Below are positions 9,187-17,491 of a stretch of 20,189 bases of DNA, piece after piece. The notes beneath the pieces are model-generated. The model saw only the letters and a list, made by a program, of their open reading frames with translations. It was not told where the DNA came from and ran no database searches. The stretch spans positions 1-20,189 of the forward strand of contig CADWAF010000273.1 in assembly GCA_902984215.1 (NCBI GenBank), written 5' to 3'. Numbering within the stretch: the stretch's first letter is position 1; every line of letters begins with the position of its first letter. The position numbers and the translations under genes are program-made. This stretch comes from Willaertia magna. Its lineage: Eukaryota > Heterolobosea > Eutetramitea > Acrasida > Naegleriidae.

Positions 9187-9569
9187 TTTTGATTATTTTT
9201 TATTGTTGTTTTTTTGATTAAAAGACTTTGTGATTTTCTCTGTTAAATAAGCTTGGAAACCTATGCCTTGTCAACACTTGTCTTTCAAGTCTTCACTTGT
9301 CAAGCTGTATGGGCCAATGGCTTTGCTTCTGTAAATTGTTAATATTACAAAAGAAAGACAAATCCATCTTTGGCTTTTATACGCTTTATTAACACGTTTC
9401 ATTATGGTGTATTTACAAAGTCTTAATAACAAACCACAACCACAACCACAACAAAGAAGAACAACAAGAGGAAATTGCAACACATGCTACTTACACAACG
9501 AAAGAAAGATATCTTTACTGTGGCTCACCCAAGAAAAGTTTACAACATAAATTTTTTTGCTCAAAAAAA
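9187..9569. promoter_or_regulatory. Shared divergent promoter, profilin / 9570 gene
   Basis: These 383 bp separate two divergent starts and hold no convincing gene. Near the profilin end, CTTGTC occurs three times on the plus strand (9267-9272, 9277-9282, 9296-9301), the last two inside the 8-mer CACTTGTC repeated 19 bp apart (9275-9282 and 9294-9301). Around 9433-9453 there is a short tandem run of CCACAA units. The region is less AT-rich than other spacers in the window. Both genes are probably transcribed from here; which repeats matter is unknown. Confidence 0.5.
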
Positions 9570-9866
9570 ATGCGTTTCGCAAGTTGTTTAGCAAGAACTT
9601 TAAAGACCTCTAGCGTATCATCTTTTAACAAGAAGTGTAGTGCAACATCATCATTCTTTAAAACTAATTCTACAACGAATAAAGCTTTTTTTAGTGCAAA
9701 TGTTTTAAATAATAATATAAATAATAATAATAATAAGATAACAACAAACCAAGTAATTTTAAATAACAATGAAAAAAGTAATGATCTCATCCTAAGAAAT
9801 GTTAAGAATACATCTTTATTTTCTCAAATCTTAGCACTAGGCGCGTGTGCTGATGATGGTACGTAA
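9570..9866 (+). CDS. Small protein with mitochondrial-type N-terminus, 98 aa (or ~106 if spliced)
   Basis: Family not recognised. The first ~50 residues are basic and rich in Ser/Thr/Phe with no acidic residue before about position 69 (MRFASCLARTLKTSSVSSFN), as expected for a mitochondrial presequence. A poly-Asn patch (NNNINNNNNK) follows, then NTSLFSQILALGACADDGT. The ATG follows eight A residues. The apparent stop TAA lies inside a perfect splice donor: ACGTAAGT, with GTAAGT starting at 9863. Splicing to the TCTAG ending at 9931 would remove 69 nt and extend the protein with KFLKLHSE, ending at 9959. A different acceptor (TATAG near 9900) would give the same end as no splicing. Which C-terminus is real cannot be decided here. 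Confidence 0.55.
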   Translation: MRFASCLARTLKTSSVSSFNKKCSATSSFFKTNSTTNKAFFSANVLNNNINNNNNKITTNQVILNNNEKSNDLILRNVKNTSLFSQILALGACADDGT

Positions 9867-9931
9867 GTGTCAAATCTTTTATTAAAATTAAAATTTATAT
9901 AGATGATTGTTGATAATAAGTTAGCGTCTAG

Positions 9932-9948
9932 GAAGTTTCTCAAACTTC
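9932..9948. repeat. Perfect hairpin GAAGTTT-ctc-AAACTTC
   Basis: The 7-bp arms 9932-9938 and 9942-9948 with a 3-nt loop form a tight stem-loop. It lies just after the TCTAG that could serve as a splice acceptor for the gene at 9570, so in RNA it would be either the start of a second exon or part of the 3' UTR. Function unknown. Confidence 0.4.
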
Positions 9949-9959
9949 ATTCTGAATAA

Positions 9960-10698
9960 CTTCAAAAAATAACAAATATAATAAAACATAGTACTCCTTC
10001 GAAAGGGAAAGTTTACTTTAACACTCAAATGTTGCATTTTCTTACTTTTCACTCTTTCTTCCTTGTTTAGTCTATTTTGTGCATCGGAAGTTAATTGCCT
10101 GGGAGCAACATTAAAAAATTAAGCAGTGTAATTCTTCTTATGCAGAATGACTTTATCCATTATTAATACTATTTATTTAATACCAAGTTGTTTCTTTTCC
10201 CTAAGCCCAAAGCTTTCTTATATTGACTATAAGATCTTATAATATGGCCTAGTGAAAAGTCGCCATTTTTCCAATTAAAAACACAATGCACCCCAGAAAG
10301 CACATAAAAAAAATACTTGAATTTCTCTTTTTGCATCAGTTGTTGTTTTAAAAATACCCCATTCATTCAGTTTATTCCTAATCGAAACAACCCAAAGACT
10401 TCAAGGAGTTGCAAGTGACATTTATTTTTTTAAAAAAATACAAATTTTAAGAATCGTTAGGTCAGCAATAAAAACTGATTTTTTTATTATAAACTGATCC
10501 TCACTAATAGCAAATCCAGATTACAAGAATAGAGTCTTGACTCTAAAAAGCTTTTGGGCAAATTTAAAGTTCGTAGTAAAGTTATATTTTACATCAAAGA
10601 ATCATAATACAAGCAAAATTTCTAGAAATCTCCTTTTTCTAGCGTTACTTTCTTCTTCTGTTTTTCATAGGTGAAATACAAATAATTTTTCAACAACA
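9960..10698. other. Long intergenic leader before the zinc-finger gene, rich in short palindromes
   Basis: No convincing ORF, tRNA or rRNA is seen. Perfect or near-perfect dyads occur at 10228-10241 (TATAAGATCTTATA, 14 bp), 10423-10440 (TATTTTTTTAAAAAAATA, 18 bp but low complexity), 10530-10545 (TAGAGTC-TT-GACTCTA) and 10618-10629 (ATTTCTAGAAAT, containing the heat-shock-element half-site pair TTCnnGAA, 70 bp before the ATG). Base composition is more mixed than in the outer spacers. It probably contains the promoter and 5' UTR of the zinc-finger gene. Confidence 0.5.
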
Positions 10699-13600
10699 AT
10701 GAACGAAGTTAGTTCATCACCAACTACACCAACCCTGACAATAGGTGAAAATAACCATCTACCCGTTACTAACATTAACAACAATGGCGTTTATTCCTCT
10801 CAAGCCTTCCCAAATAATAATATCCCTTCCATCAATAATACATCTTCATCAATAACAACTAATGTAATAACTAAAGAACATAATTTACCTTCTTCTTTTT
10901 CTTCCCCTACTACCACTACTACAACTAGTACGTATTATCCAACAAGTAATACTAGTGGTACTATCATTAACGTTCCTAAATCAACATCTACTGTAGATAG
11001 CAATAGTAATAGTAGTGCAACAATCCTAGGTACCGTACCTTCTACCGTTTCAAAAGTAGATATCACTAATAGTTCTACAGTTAATGGAAATATCACTGGT
11101 ATATCGCTACAACAAGATAATATTCTTCCGATAACTTCGTCTAATAATCAACAACTTGTTCCATCATCTACCCTTATCACTACTACGACAAATAATACTA
11201 CCAATAATACTCTACCTACCACTAATAATACAACTCATTCCGATCATGATACTCCACAACTACCTTCTATTTATTCAATTTTAATAAACAATAATAATGA
11301 TCCATATCAAAACACCTCTAAAGTTAAAGGAAGAAAGTCTGAAGTAATTTATTTAAGACCTATTGCTAAAATGGTTGAGAATTCAAAGAAAAAACAATCA
11401 TGTCATGCACATTTTGGTAATTCAATAACTAAGAAACAATCTTCATTAAGAAATAAAATTAGAGGATTAGTTGGATTAAAAAGAACAAAAGAATTTGAAG
11501 AACAAACAATAACAGGTACTTCTTCTCCATTATTGGATAAAAAAGAAGAGAATAATGAAATAAAGATTAATGGTACAAGTGTTAATAATAATAATTCAGT
11601 AGATGAAGGTAAGAGTGAAAAGGATATTGTTGATTTTGGGAATGATAGTAAAGATAATAATGACAATATGTTGAATTGGATTAATTCATTTTCAACTCAT
11701 GACACATTTAATATGGAAGATGATTATTATGATGATTATGATGATATCATGATGATGATGAATGATAATGAGTTTGCTTTTGAACCTCAAGCTGATAATT
11801 TTTTACAACATCCACAAACACCTTTACAACAACAACCTGGTTCATTAACACCACAAAGAAATGTAAATTACAATAATGATATAACAACAACCACAAGTAA
11901 TAATAACATCAACAGCATTGCTAATAGTATTGTTAATAATGTAGTGAATAGTGGTAGAAATATAAATAATAATACAGTTGTAGGTGGTACTATGATGGGA
12001 CAAGCACCATTATTGGATACTACTGGACCTGGCGTGAAATTGAATAATGTTACAAATAATGTTGGAGCTCCAACTTCAATTAGTAATAATAACATTAACA
12101 GTGGCAATGGTATAACGAATAACAATAATAGAGGAAGATCAAATTCACCAATAGATGTTTTATCTGATCATTCTACAGAGAATTTACCAAACATTAATAT
12201 TAAGAATAATATGAATTTGGCCAAGCAACAACAAACAATACAGAAAATTACAAGTGGTAGACAATTAAATAATAGTTCACAACAAATGAACATAAATACT
12301 TCATTAAATAATAATCTGATGTATAACAATAATGGAATAGGCTTAATGAATGATAATTTCAATAACAATAATAATATGGGAATAATAGGAAACGTTACAA
12401 ACACTATAAATCAACAATTAACTAAATCTTCTAATTTAAATGATATACCAGTTTCAAGCGGAAATTTCTTTGTTCCAAACAATGGCATGAAGAATGTAAC
12501 AAATAACGCTAGCAATAATATCAATAGTAATAATTATCATGCTTCTAATCCTTTATTTTCAGCAATGACAAGTACGTTGAATAACAATAATTCAATGATG
12601 GGTAAAGTTAATAATAATCATTTTAATAACAATTCAATGAATAATAACATGGATGGCACTTCATTATTAAATTTGTCTGGGAAAATCAACCATAATAATA
12701 ATTATAATGATCATATGTCTGTAAATAGCAACAATAATAATAACTATTATAATACCAATTTCTCCAACAACAATAATAATATTTACAACAACAATTCATT
12801 TAATCAAAATATGAATAAGAATAATAATTATAATCATAACCCAAATAATATGAATCAAAAAATAGATAATAACAATAATAATTCATTTAGTGCTGATAAC
12901 TTTTTCAATATAAGTACCGATTTATTATTGCAAGGAATATTATACGCTCAAAATAGTGGAATTGATTTAGCAACACTGATAGCACTAACTTTGAAGAACC
13001 AACAGTTTAATAATAATGGTAATCAAAATAATAATAACCAAGCAAATAATTTATTACATTCACTAGGTAATTTAAATAATAATAATACAATGAATAATAA
13101 TAATAACAATAATAATATAAATAATAATAGATTAAATAATAATATTAACAATCTTATGAATGGATTAAACAATAATAATAATAACAATTTAAATATTTTT
13201 GGAAATAACAACAATAACAATAATAACTCACTTGGAATTGATATACACGCATTAAGTAATAGTTTGTATGGAATTGGTAATAATAATAATAATTTCTTAG
13301 GGAATAATAATAATAGCAACATGTATGGAAATAATAATAATAACGTGAATTTGAATTTTAATAATTCTACACCTTTGAATAGTACTTCAGAGCAACAAGC
13401 ATTATTACAAAAGTTATTTCAAACAACTAGCCAAACGATTAATAATAATTCTAAATTAAATAATAATAATATGAATGACACCACATATTTATTAAATTCA
13501 TTGAACGGAAATAACAATAATTTATTGAATAATAACAATTATTTACCTATGAATAATAACAATAATAATAACTATATGTTCCAAAATCAAATGAATAATA

Positions 13601-14271
13601 ACAATAATTATAATAATAATGATCATTTTGCTAATAACAATAACTTTGTAAATCAAATTCTTAATAACAATTCACATAATAATAATAATTTTAATATGCT
13701 AAACAACAATAATAACTTTAATAATAACACAGATTTTAATCATCATTCAATACTGCAACAACAAAAGAATAATCCAGAGATAATGGAAACAGTAATGAAC
13801 TATGGGGCATTGGATGAATGGGATACAAATATTGCTGGAAAGAAAGATGTAAAGAAAAATAGAATGAATGTCAAACAAGAACAATTACAACAACAAGGCC
13901 ACGTTGCTGCCACTCATCTTCCAGTTGCCATTGGTTCACCAACCCATAATGGTTCTTCTTCTTCCTCTTCTCAACAAAATACTTTTGATCAAAAATCGAA
14001 TAATATCAACGGTAATTCAGAAGGAAAGAAAAAGAAGAGAAAATCTCAAGTTCAAGCTAGTCAAGTTGGTATTATTGAACTAGAGAATGGTGAAGGTTTT
14101 GAATGTTCATTTTGTAATCGTAAATTTAAAAGAAAGTCTGATATTAAAGTTCATATAAGAAGACACACAGGGGAAAGACCATATATCTGTGAGATTGAAG
14201 GGTGTGGAAAGGCATTTACAACTGCAAGTAATTTAAGAAGACATCATAGAAATGTTCATAGCAAAGAGTAG
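10699..14271 (+). CDS. Poly-asparagine C2H2 zinc-finger transcription factor, 1190 aa
   Basis: Two C2H2 fingers close the protein (residues ~1134-1187): CSFCNRKF...HIRRH, the linker TGERPYIC, and CEIEGCGKAF...HHRNVH. The basic run KKKKRK just before them is a likely nuclear signal. This indicates a sequence-specific DNA-binding protein. The first ~200 residues are Ser/Thr/Asn-rich; a short ordered, basic segment follows at ~195-265 (SIYSILINNN, SEVIYLRPIAKMV, SLRNKIRGLVGLKR). An acidic patch, EDDYYDDYDDIMMMM (~340-355), could be an activation region. Residues ~380-1040 are dominated by Asn runs coded by mixed AAT and AAC, with a hydrophobic island at ~731-771 (STDLLLQGILYAQNSGIDLA) that may be a helix. 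The single exon opens ATGAACGAAG after CAACAACA. The convergent neighbour stops at 14459. The targets cannot be inferred. Confidence 0.9.
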   Translation: MNEVSSSPTTPTLTIGENNHLPVTNINNNGVYSSQAFPNNNIPSINNTSSSITTNVITKEHNLPSSFSSPTTTTTTSTYYPTSNTSGTIINVPKSTSTVDSNSNSSATILGTVPSTVSKVDITNSSTVNGNITGISLQQDNILPITSSNNQQLVPSSTLITTTTNNTTNNTLPTTNNTTHSDHDTPQLPSIYSILINNNNDPYQNTSKVKGRKSEVIYLRPIAKMVENSKKKQSCHAHFGNSITKKQSSLRNKIRGLVGLKRTKEFEEQTITGTSSPLLDKKEENNEIKINGTSVNNNNSVDEGKSEKDIVDFGNDSKDNNDNMLNWINSFSTHDTFNMEDDYYDDYDDIMMMMNDNEFAFEPQADNFLQHPQTPLQQQPGSLTPQRNVNYNNDITTTTSNNNINSIANSIVNNVVNSGRNINNNTVVGGTMMGQAPLLDTTGPGVKLNNVTNNVGAPTSISNNNINSGNGITNNNNRGRSNSPIDVLSDHSTENLPNINIKNNMNLAKQQQTIQKITSGRQLNNSSQQMNINTSLNNNLMYNNNGIGLMNDNFNNNNNMGIIGNVTNTINQQLTKSSNLNDIPVSSGNFFVPNNGMKNVTNNASNNINSNNYHASNPLFSAMTSTLNNNNSMMGKVNNNHFNNNSMNNNMDGTSLLNLSGKINHNNNYNDHMSVNSNNNNNYYNTNFSNNNNNIYNNNSFNQNMNKNNNYNHNPNNMNQKIDNNNNNSFSADNFFNISTDLLLQGILYAQNSGIDLATLIALTLKNQQFNNNGNQNNNNQANNLLHSLGNLNNNNTMNNNNNNNNINNNRLNNNINNLMNGLNNNNNNNLNIFGNNNNNNNNSLGIDIHALSNSLYGIGNNNNNFLGNNNNSNMYGNNNNNVNLNFNNSTPLNSTSEQQALLQKLFQTTSQTINNNSKLNNNNMNDTTYLLNSLNGNNNNLLNNNNYLPMNNNNNNNYMFQNQMNNNNNYNNNDHFANNNNFVNQILNNNSHNNNNFNMLNNNNNFNNNTDFNHHSILQQQKNNPEIMETVMNYGALDEWDTNIAGKKDVKKNRMNVKQEQLQQQGHVAATHLPVAIGSPTHNGSSSSSSQQNTFDQKSNNINGNSEGKKKKRKSQVQASQVGIIELENGEGFECSFCNRKFKRKSDIKVHIRRHTGERPYICEIEGCGKAFTTASNLRRHHRNVHSKE
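12500..13750 (+). repeat. (AAY)n trinucleotide tracts coding for asparagine
   Basis: Dense short arrays of AAT and AAC codons run through the middle of the zinc-finger gene, for example around 13081-13135 and 13196-13226. AAC interruptions break most perfect AAT runs. The tracts stay in frame throughout, so selection for the Asn-rich protein, not just slippage, is likely. They produce spurious Leu/Ile-rich frames on the other strand. Confidence 0.8.
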
Positions 14272-14415
14272 TGTTATTTCTTTTTGAATTAGATTGTCAA
14301 TAATCACATCATTATTTGAGGCTTATTAATTTTGAAAATTTTATGTTTGGAACGTCATTGAGGATGAATGAATGGTTTTTAATTATTAATTTTAAAATAC
14401 TTAATTAACTTAAAG

Positions 14416-14421
14416 AATAAA
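14416..14421 (+). terminator. Candidate polyadenylation signal of the zinc-finger gene
   Basis: AATAAA lies 145 bp after the TAG stop and is followed within 20 bp by a T-rich TTTTTGTAAAC stretch. It is the best AATAAA before the convergent gene at 14459. In AT-rich DNA this hexamer is common, so support is modest. Confidence 0.35.
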
Positions 14422-14458
14422 GTATACTTTTTGTAAACAATTTATTATATGATATGGT

Positions 14459-14815
14459 CTATTCCGTAATTATAAAATTTACAGTTTTATCTTCAGCAAA
14501 TCTAACAGAACATTCTCCCTTATTTTTAGCTTTAATTTTATATTGTCTGCTGGTGCTTCTTTTCTTTGGATCCGTAAAGTAATCACATGTAATAGAAGAA
14601 CGTTCTAATTTCATTACATAAACATCTAGTAAGGGAGTGGTTTGTATTGCTTCTTGTTTTAATATTTTAGGAGCCTCGAAATCTGTTTGTTCGATGGTTT
14701 TATCTTTATTTCCGTCTGTATCGTAATGAGTTATAATTGCTTCTTCACCTACTTTAAGATGGAATTTATCTGACATTTGTGACAATTTAATTTCAGGTGT
14801 ATATCCTGGATCCAT
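14459..14815 (-). CDS. Uncharacterised 118-aa protein, probably beta-rich
   Basis: I cannot assign a family. The protein starts MDPGYTPEIKLSQ in an ACCATGG context, unlike the A-run starts of most neighbours. It has alternating hydrophobic stretches that look like beta strands (KFHLKVGEEAIITHY, DVYVMKLERSSITCDYF, YKIKAKNKGECSVRF, TVNFIITE), with no signal peptide or membrane segment. The pattern KVGEE...KAKNKGE...V.F...FII loosely resembles the Ig-like fold of chagasin-type inhibitors, but their signature loops (NPTTGY, RPW) are missing, so I do not make that call. Two Cys residues are present. A single intact frame ends at a TAA 187 bp from the convergent zinc-finger gene. Confidence 0.6.
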   Translation of the reverse strand: MDPGYTPEIKLSQMSDKFHLKVGEEAIITHYDTDGNKDKTIEQTDFEAPKILKQEAIQTTPLLDVYVMKLERSSITCDYFTDPKKRSTSRQYKIKAKNKGECSVRFAEDKTVNFIITE

Positions 14816-14939
14816 GGTTGATTAGTTTTTTTTCTTTAGTTGTAAAGCTAAAATATTGCAATCTATTAATTTAAAAAGATAAGACTTAAAATAGTATTCT
14901 TTTATTAGTAAAAATACATTGTAATCGATATACTTATTA

Positions 14940-16223
14940 TTAAATTAAATCATAAAAACTATTTAATCCTTGTCCAATTTCCCAAATAAATAAACCAGAA
15001 TATTTAAAATATTTTATTGCATTAATTCTTTCTTCAATATATTCTCTTGTTGGATAAAAAATAAAATAATTATCATTTGTTTCCATTACATGTTCTCCAG
15101 CAATTTTATCCCAAATAATTTGTTTAATATTATTTTTATTTAAATCTTTTCCTAAAATAACTTTTGGTTGTTCTTTTAAATTTAATTTTGTAAAAAATTG
15201 ATAACTACTTTCATTAAATTGATTATTAACTAATTTTTGTAAATTTATAGATTTATCAACTTTAAATGCATAACCATAAAAGTTAATTCCAAACATAATT
15301 TTATTTGATAAATCTTTATAATTATTTAAAGTTTCATCAAAATATCTAAATATAGGACAATTAAAATGTATTTTATTTTGATGCATGTTAAAATCATATG
15401 TCATTATTAAAAATTGATCAATTTCATTTTGTATTTTTTTTAAATAATTAATTTCATTACCAAATACATTTGGTACTACTAAATAAAGTAATTTATTATT
15501 TAATTTCTTTTTTAATTGATTAATAAATAAAGTTAAAATGTGATGAATATTTTCTAATTTTAAAAATCCATATTCTAATACAATACCATCTAATTGATAA
15601 GCTTTAATAATTCTATCAATTTTATCAATTAAATTTAAATGAATATCTTTTTGTAAAGTTGGTTGACCAAAAAATAATTGTAAATCTTGTTGAGTCCATT
15701 TAGAATACTCAAACCTTAATCTTGGTAATATTTTTGAATTAACTTTCCTCACTTCTTTCATCCAATTTAAATCAATATCATGAATTCCAGAAATTTCAAA
15801 AATATTTCCCTTATTTGGAATAATATTTAACCAAACAGGTGAAATTATATTAAATTTCTTTTGTTTAGCAATATCATATCCTAAATTATTCCATGGTGTT
15901 ACAAAAGCTAAAGTATTTAAATTATTTTCTACTTTTTCTATTTTTAAATCTTTATTTTCTAACAATTTATTTAATAATATTTGTTGTTGACTTGATGTTA
16001 AAGAAATAATTGGATGATTGGAAGTATCATTTTGATTATTATTGTTATTGCTGTTAAGGAAATCGGAAGGAAAATGATGGTTAAGATTATTATCAACATT
16101 TATTGTGATTGGTTGTTGTGCAGCTAATACTGTATAAAAATGAATAGAAGAAGTAAAGAAGAAGTAGCTGAACATTGAAAGAAAGAACAACAACAAACCA
16201 AAGGTGATTGGTTGTTTTTGCAT
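14940..16223 (-). CDS. CHID1: CHID1-type GH18 (chitinase-like) protein, 427 aa
   Basis: The mature region matches the chitinase-domain-containing protein 1 / SI-CLP family in order: FVTPWNNLGYDIAKQ, ISPVWLNI, GIHDIDLNWMKEVRK, LPRLRFE, QLDGIVLEYGF, FLIMTYDFNMHQ, IMFGINFYGYAF, and the C-terminal FIWEIGQGLNSFYDLI. CHID1 proteins are secretory-pathway or lysosomal lectin-like members of GH18. The usual catalytic DxxDxDxE is reduced here to DGIVLEYG, so hydrolase activity is unlikely. The start at 16223 gives MQKQPITFGLLLFFLSMFSY, a cleavable signal or signal-anchor, then a low-complexity Asn patch and the domain. The frame stays open 87 codons further upstream, but that part overlaps the divergent gene and its translation is compositionally odd, so it is excluded. 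No intron. Confidence 0.88.
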   Translation of the reverse strand: MQKQPITFGLLLFFLSMFSYFFFTSSIHFYTVLAAQQPITINVDNNLNHHFPSDFLNSNNNNNQNDTSNHPIISLTSSQQQILLNKLLENKDLKIEKVENNLNTLAFVTPWNNLGYDIAKQKKFNIISPVWLNIIPNKGNIFEISGIHDIDLNWMKEVRKVNSKILPRLRFEYSKWTQQDLQLFFGQPTLQKDIHLNLIDKIDRIIKAYQLDGIVLEYGFLKLENIHHILTLFINQLKKKLNNKLLYLVVPNVFGNEINYLKKIQNEIDQFLIMTYDFNMHQNKIHFNCPIFRYFDETLNNYKDLSNKIMFGINFYGYAFKVDKSINLQKLVNNQFNESSYQFFTKLNLKEQPKVILGKDLNKNNIKQIIWDKIAGEHVMETNDNYFIFYPTREYIEERINAIKYFKYSGLFIWEIGQGLNSFYDLI

Positions 16224-16312
16224 TTTTTGTAAAGTAAACACCAATAAACTTGCTGGCTTTGGGGAACTTTTCACACGTTTGAAAATTCTTGATAAATTTT
16301 CAAAAAAAAAAA
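16224..16312. promoter_or_regulatory. 89-bp divergent promoter between CHID1 and the T1-BTB/SPRY gene
   Basis: The two ATGs face away from each other with only 89 bp between them, so 5' UTRs and core promoters must be very short or overlap the opposite gene. The spacer holds CACACGTTTG near its centre and A-runs before both starts. Coordinated expression is possible but not shown. Confidence 0.5.
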
Positions 16313-17479
16313 ATGTCATCAAATAGTATAGACAATAGTAATGTTGGAAATGAAGATGTTGAAAAACAAATAAGTAAAGCATTAACAACATTAACTGAAC
16401 AAGAATTAACATTAAAAGAATTACAAAAATATTTAAAAGAAGAAGAAGAAAATATTCATAAAAGAAAATTACATTTTGAAACAAAATTAAATGAAATTAA
16501 AAAAATTAAAGTTAAACAAGAAAGATTATTTACTGATATTTCAAATAATAATAATTTTCCAAAAGAAGTAAAATTATTACAAAAAAATAATAAAATTATT
16601 CATTTAAATATTAGTGGAACAATCTTTACAACAACATTTGAAACTTTAACTAAAGAAAGTGAATTTTTTAAAGAACTATTGTCAGATGCTTTAGAAGATA
16701 ACAGTAATGAAGAGAAAGCTTATTTTATTGATAGAACTGGTTTTTATTTTAATATTATTTTATGTTATTTAAGAGGAATTCCTAGTTTTGAAGCGCGTTT
16801 AAGAAGTTTAATGAAAGCTGATTTAGAAGATTTAGTTGATGATATTATTTATTATAAAATTAATTCAAATATTTATAAATATTTACCTACATATGGAATA
16901 GAATATTTAAAGAAACAATATAATATAAATGCAACTAATAATGCAGTCACATTTGCTAATAATGGAATGAATGCAACATTATTTGAAAATAATTGTAAAG
17001 TTATTAAAACAAAAGGTTTAAGTGCATGGAATTGTGCAGTTACAGTAAATAATACAAAATGTCAACATTATAAAGTTAAAATTCATAGTGATCAAGGTGG
17101 ATATATTGGTTTTACATCTTCTAAATTTTATAACCCAAATGGACAAAATTCTGGTTATTATTTAGATGTTTACAATAAATTATTTTTATCACCAAATGAA
17201 AATAATGGTGTGGTACCAAGTACTACCACCTTTTTAACAGTTGGAACTATTGTTGAGGTTATTTATAATAAAGAAGCAGGAACTATTAGTTATAGTTTTA
17301 ATGGAGGGGATTGGATTATTGCTTTTAAGGAAGTGAAAGAAGAGGAAGAAATTATTCCATGTATTGAATTACATAATGTTGGAGCATCTTTTGAATTACT
17401 TGACATTTATAGTGTTAATACTAGTTTTCCAATGATGAATTTGTTACCTCCTCCTCCATTAAAACCAACACTTTATTAA
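16313..17479 (+). CDS. Coiled-coil / T1-BTB (KCTD-type) / SPRY-like protein, 388 aa
   Basis: Residues ~15-80 form a charged helix (LTEQELTLKELQKYLKEEEE) likely to be a coiled coil. Residues ~93-195 match the potassium-channel tetramerisation (T1/BTB) fold found in KCTD proteins: IIHLNISGTIFTTTFETLT, SEFFKELL, and AYFIDRTGFYFNIILCYLRG. There are no membrane segments, so this is not a channel. Residues ~225-375 resemble a SPRY/B30.2 domain (GLSAWNCAVTV, YIGFTSSKF, TIVEVIYNKEAGTISYSFNG, IIPCIELHNVGASFEL). KCTD proteins often act as substrate adaptors for Cullin-3 ligases, and SPRY binds partners, so an adaptor role is reasonable inference. The ATG at 16313 follows twelve A residues; eight further in-frame codons upstream lack an ATG. 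AATAAA occurs at 17523-17528. No intron. Confidence 0.87.
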   Translation: MSSNSIDNSNVGNEDVEKQISKALTTLTEQELTLKELQKYLKEEEENIHKRKLHFETKLNEIKKIKVKQERLFTDISNNNNFPKEVKLLQKNNKIIHLNISGTIFTTTFETLTKESEFFKELLSDALEDNSNEEKAYFIDRTGFYFNIILCYLRGIPSFEARLRSLMKADLEDLVDDIIYYKINSNIYKYLPTYGIEYLKKQYNINATNNAVTFANNGMNATLFENNCKVIKTKGLSAWNCAVTVNNTKCQHYKVKIHSDQGGYIGFTSSKFYNPNGQNSGYYLDVYNKLFLSPNENNGVVPSTTTFLTVGTIVEVIYNKEAGTISYSFNGGDWIIAFKEVKEEEEIIPCIELHNVGASFELLDIYSVNTSFPMMNLLPPPPLKPTLY

Positions 17480-17485
17480 ACCATA

Positions 17486-17491
17486 TTTATT
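17486..17491 (-). terminator. Candidate polyadenylation signal of the distal RCC1 gene
   Basis: TTTATT on the plus strand is AATAAA on the minus strand, 74 bp after the RCC1 stop. It lies just past the stop of the convergent T1-BTB/SPRY gene, whose own AATAAA is at 17523-17528, so the two 3' UTRs would overlap. Confidence 0.3.

Noticed and set aside
9271..9483. 70-aa minus-strand frame between profilin and the 9570 gene
   Set aside because: Cys/Leu-rich product of CCACAA repeats in the shared promoter, with no start context or family.
9515..9790. 91-aa minus-strand frame
   Set aside because: It lies opposite the 9570 gene, and its Leu/Lys-rich content mirrors the Asn and Ser codons of that gene.
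10169..10366. 65-aa minus-strand frame in the leader
   Set aside because: Short, no domain, no A-rich start context that distinguishes it, and an isolated position. I cannot support it as a gene.
11403..13322. Leu/Ile/Val-rich frames that look like membrane proteins on the minus strand
   Set aside because: They are the reverse complement of AAT/AAC asparagine codons in the zinc-finger gene.
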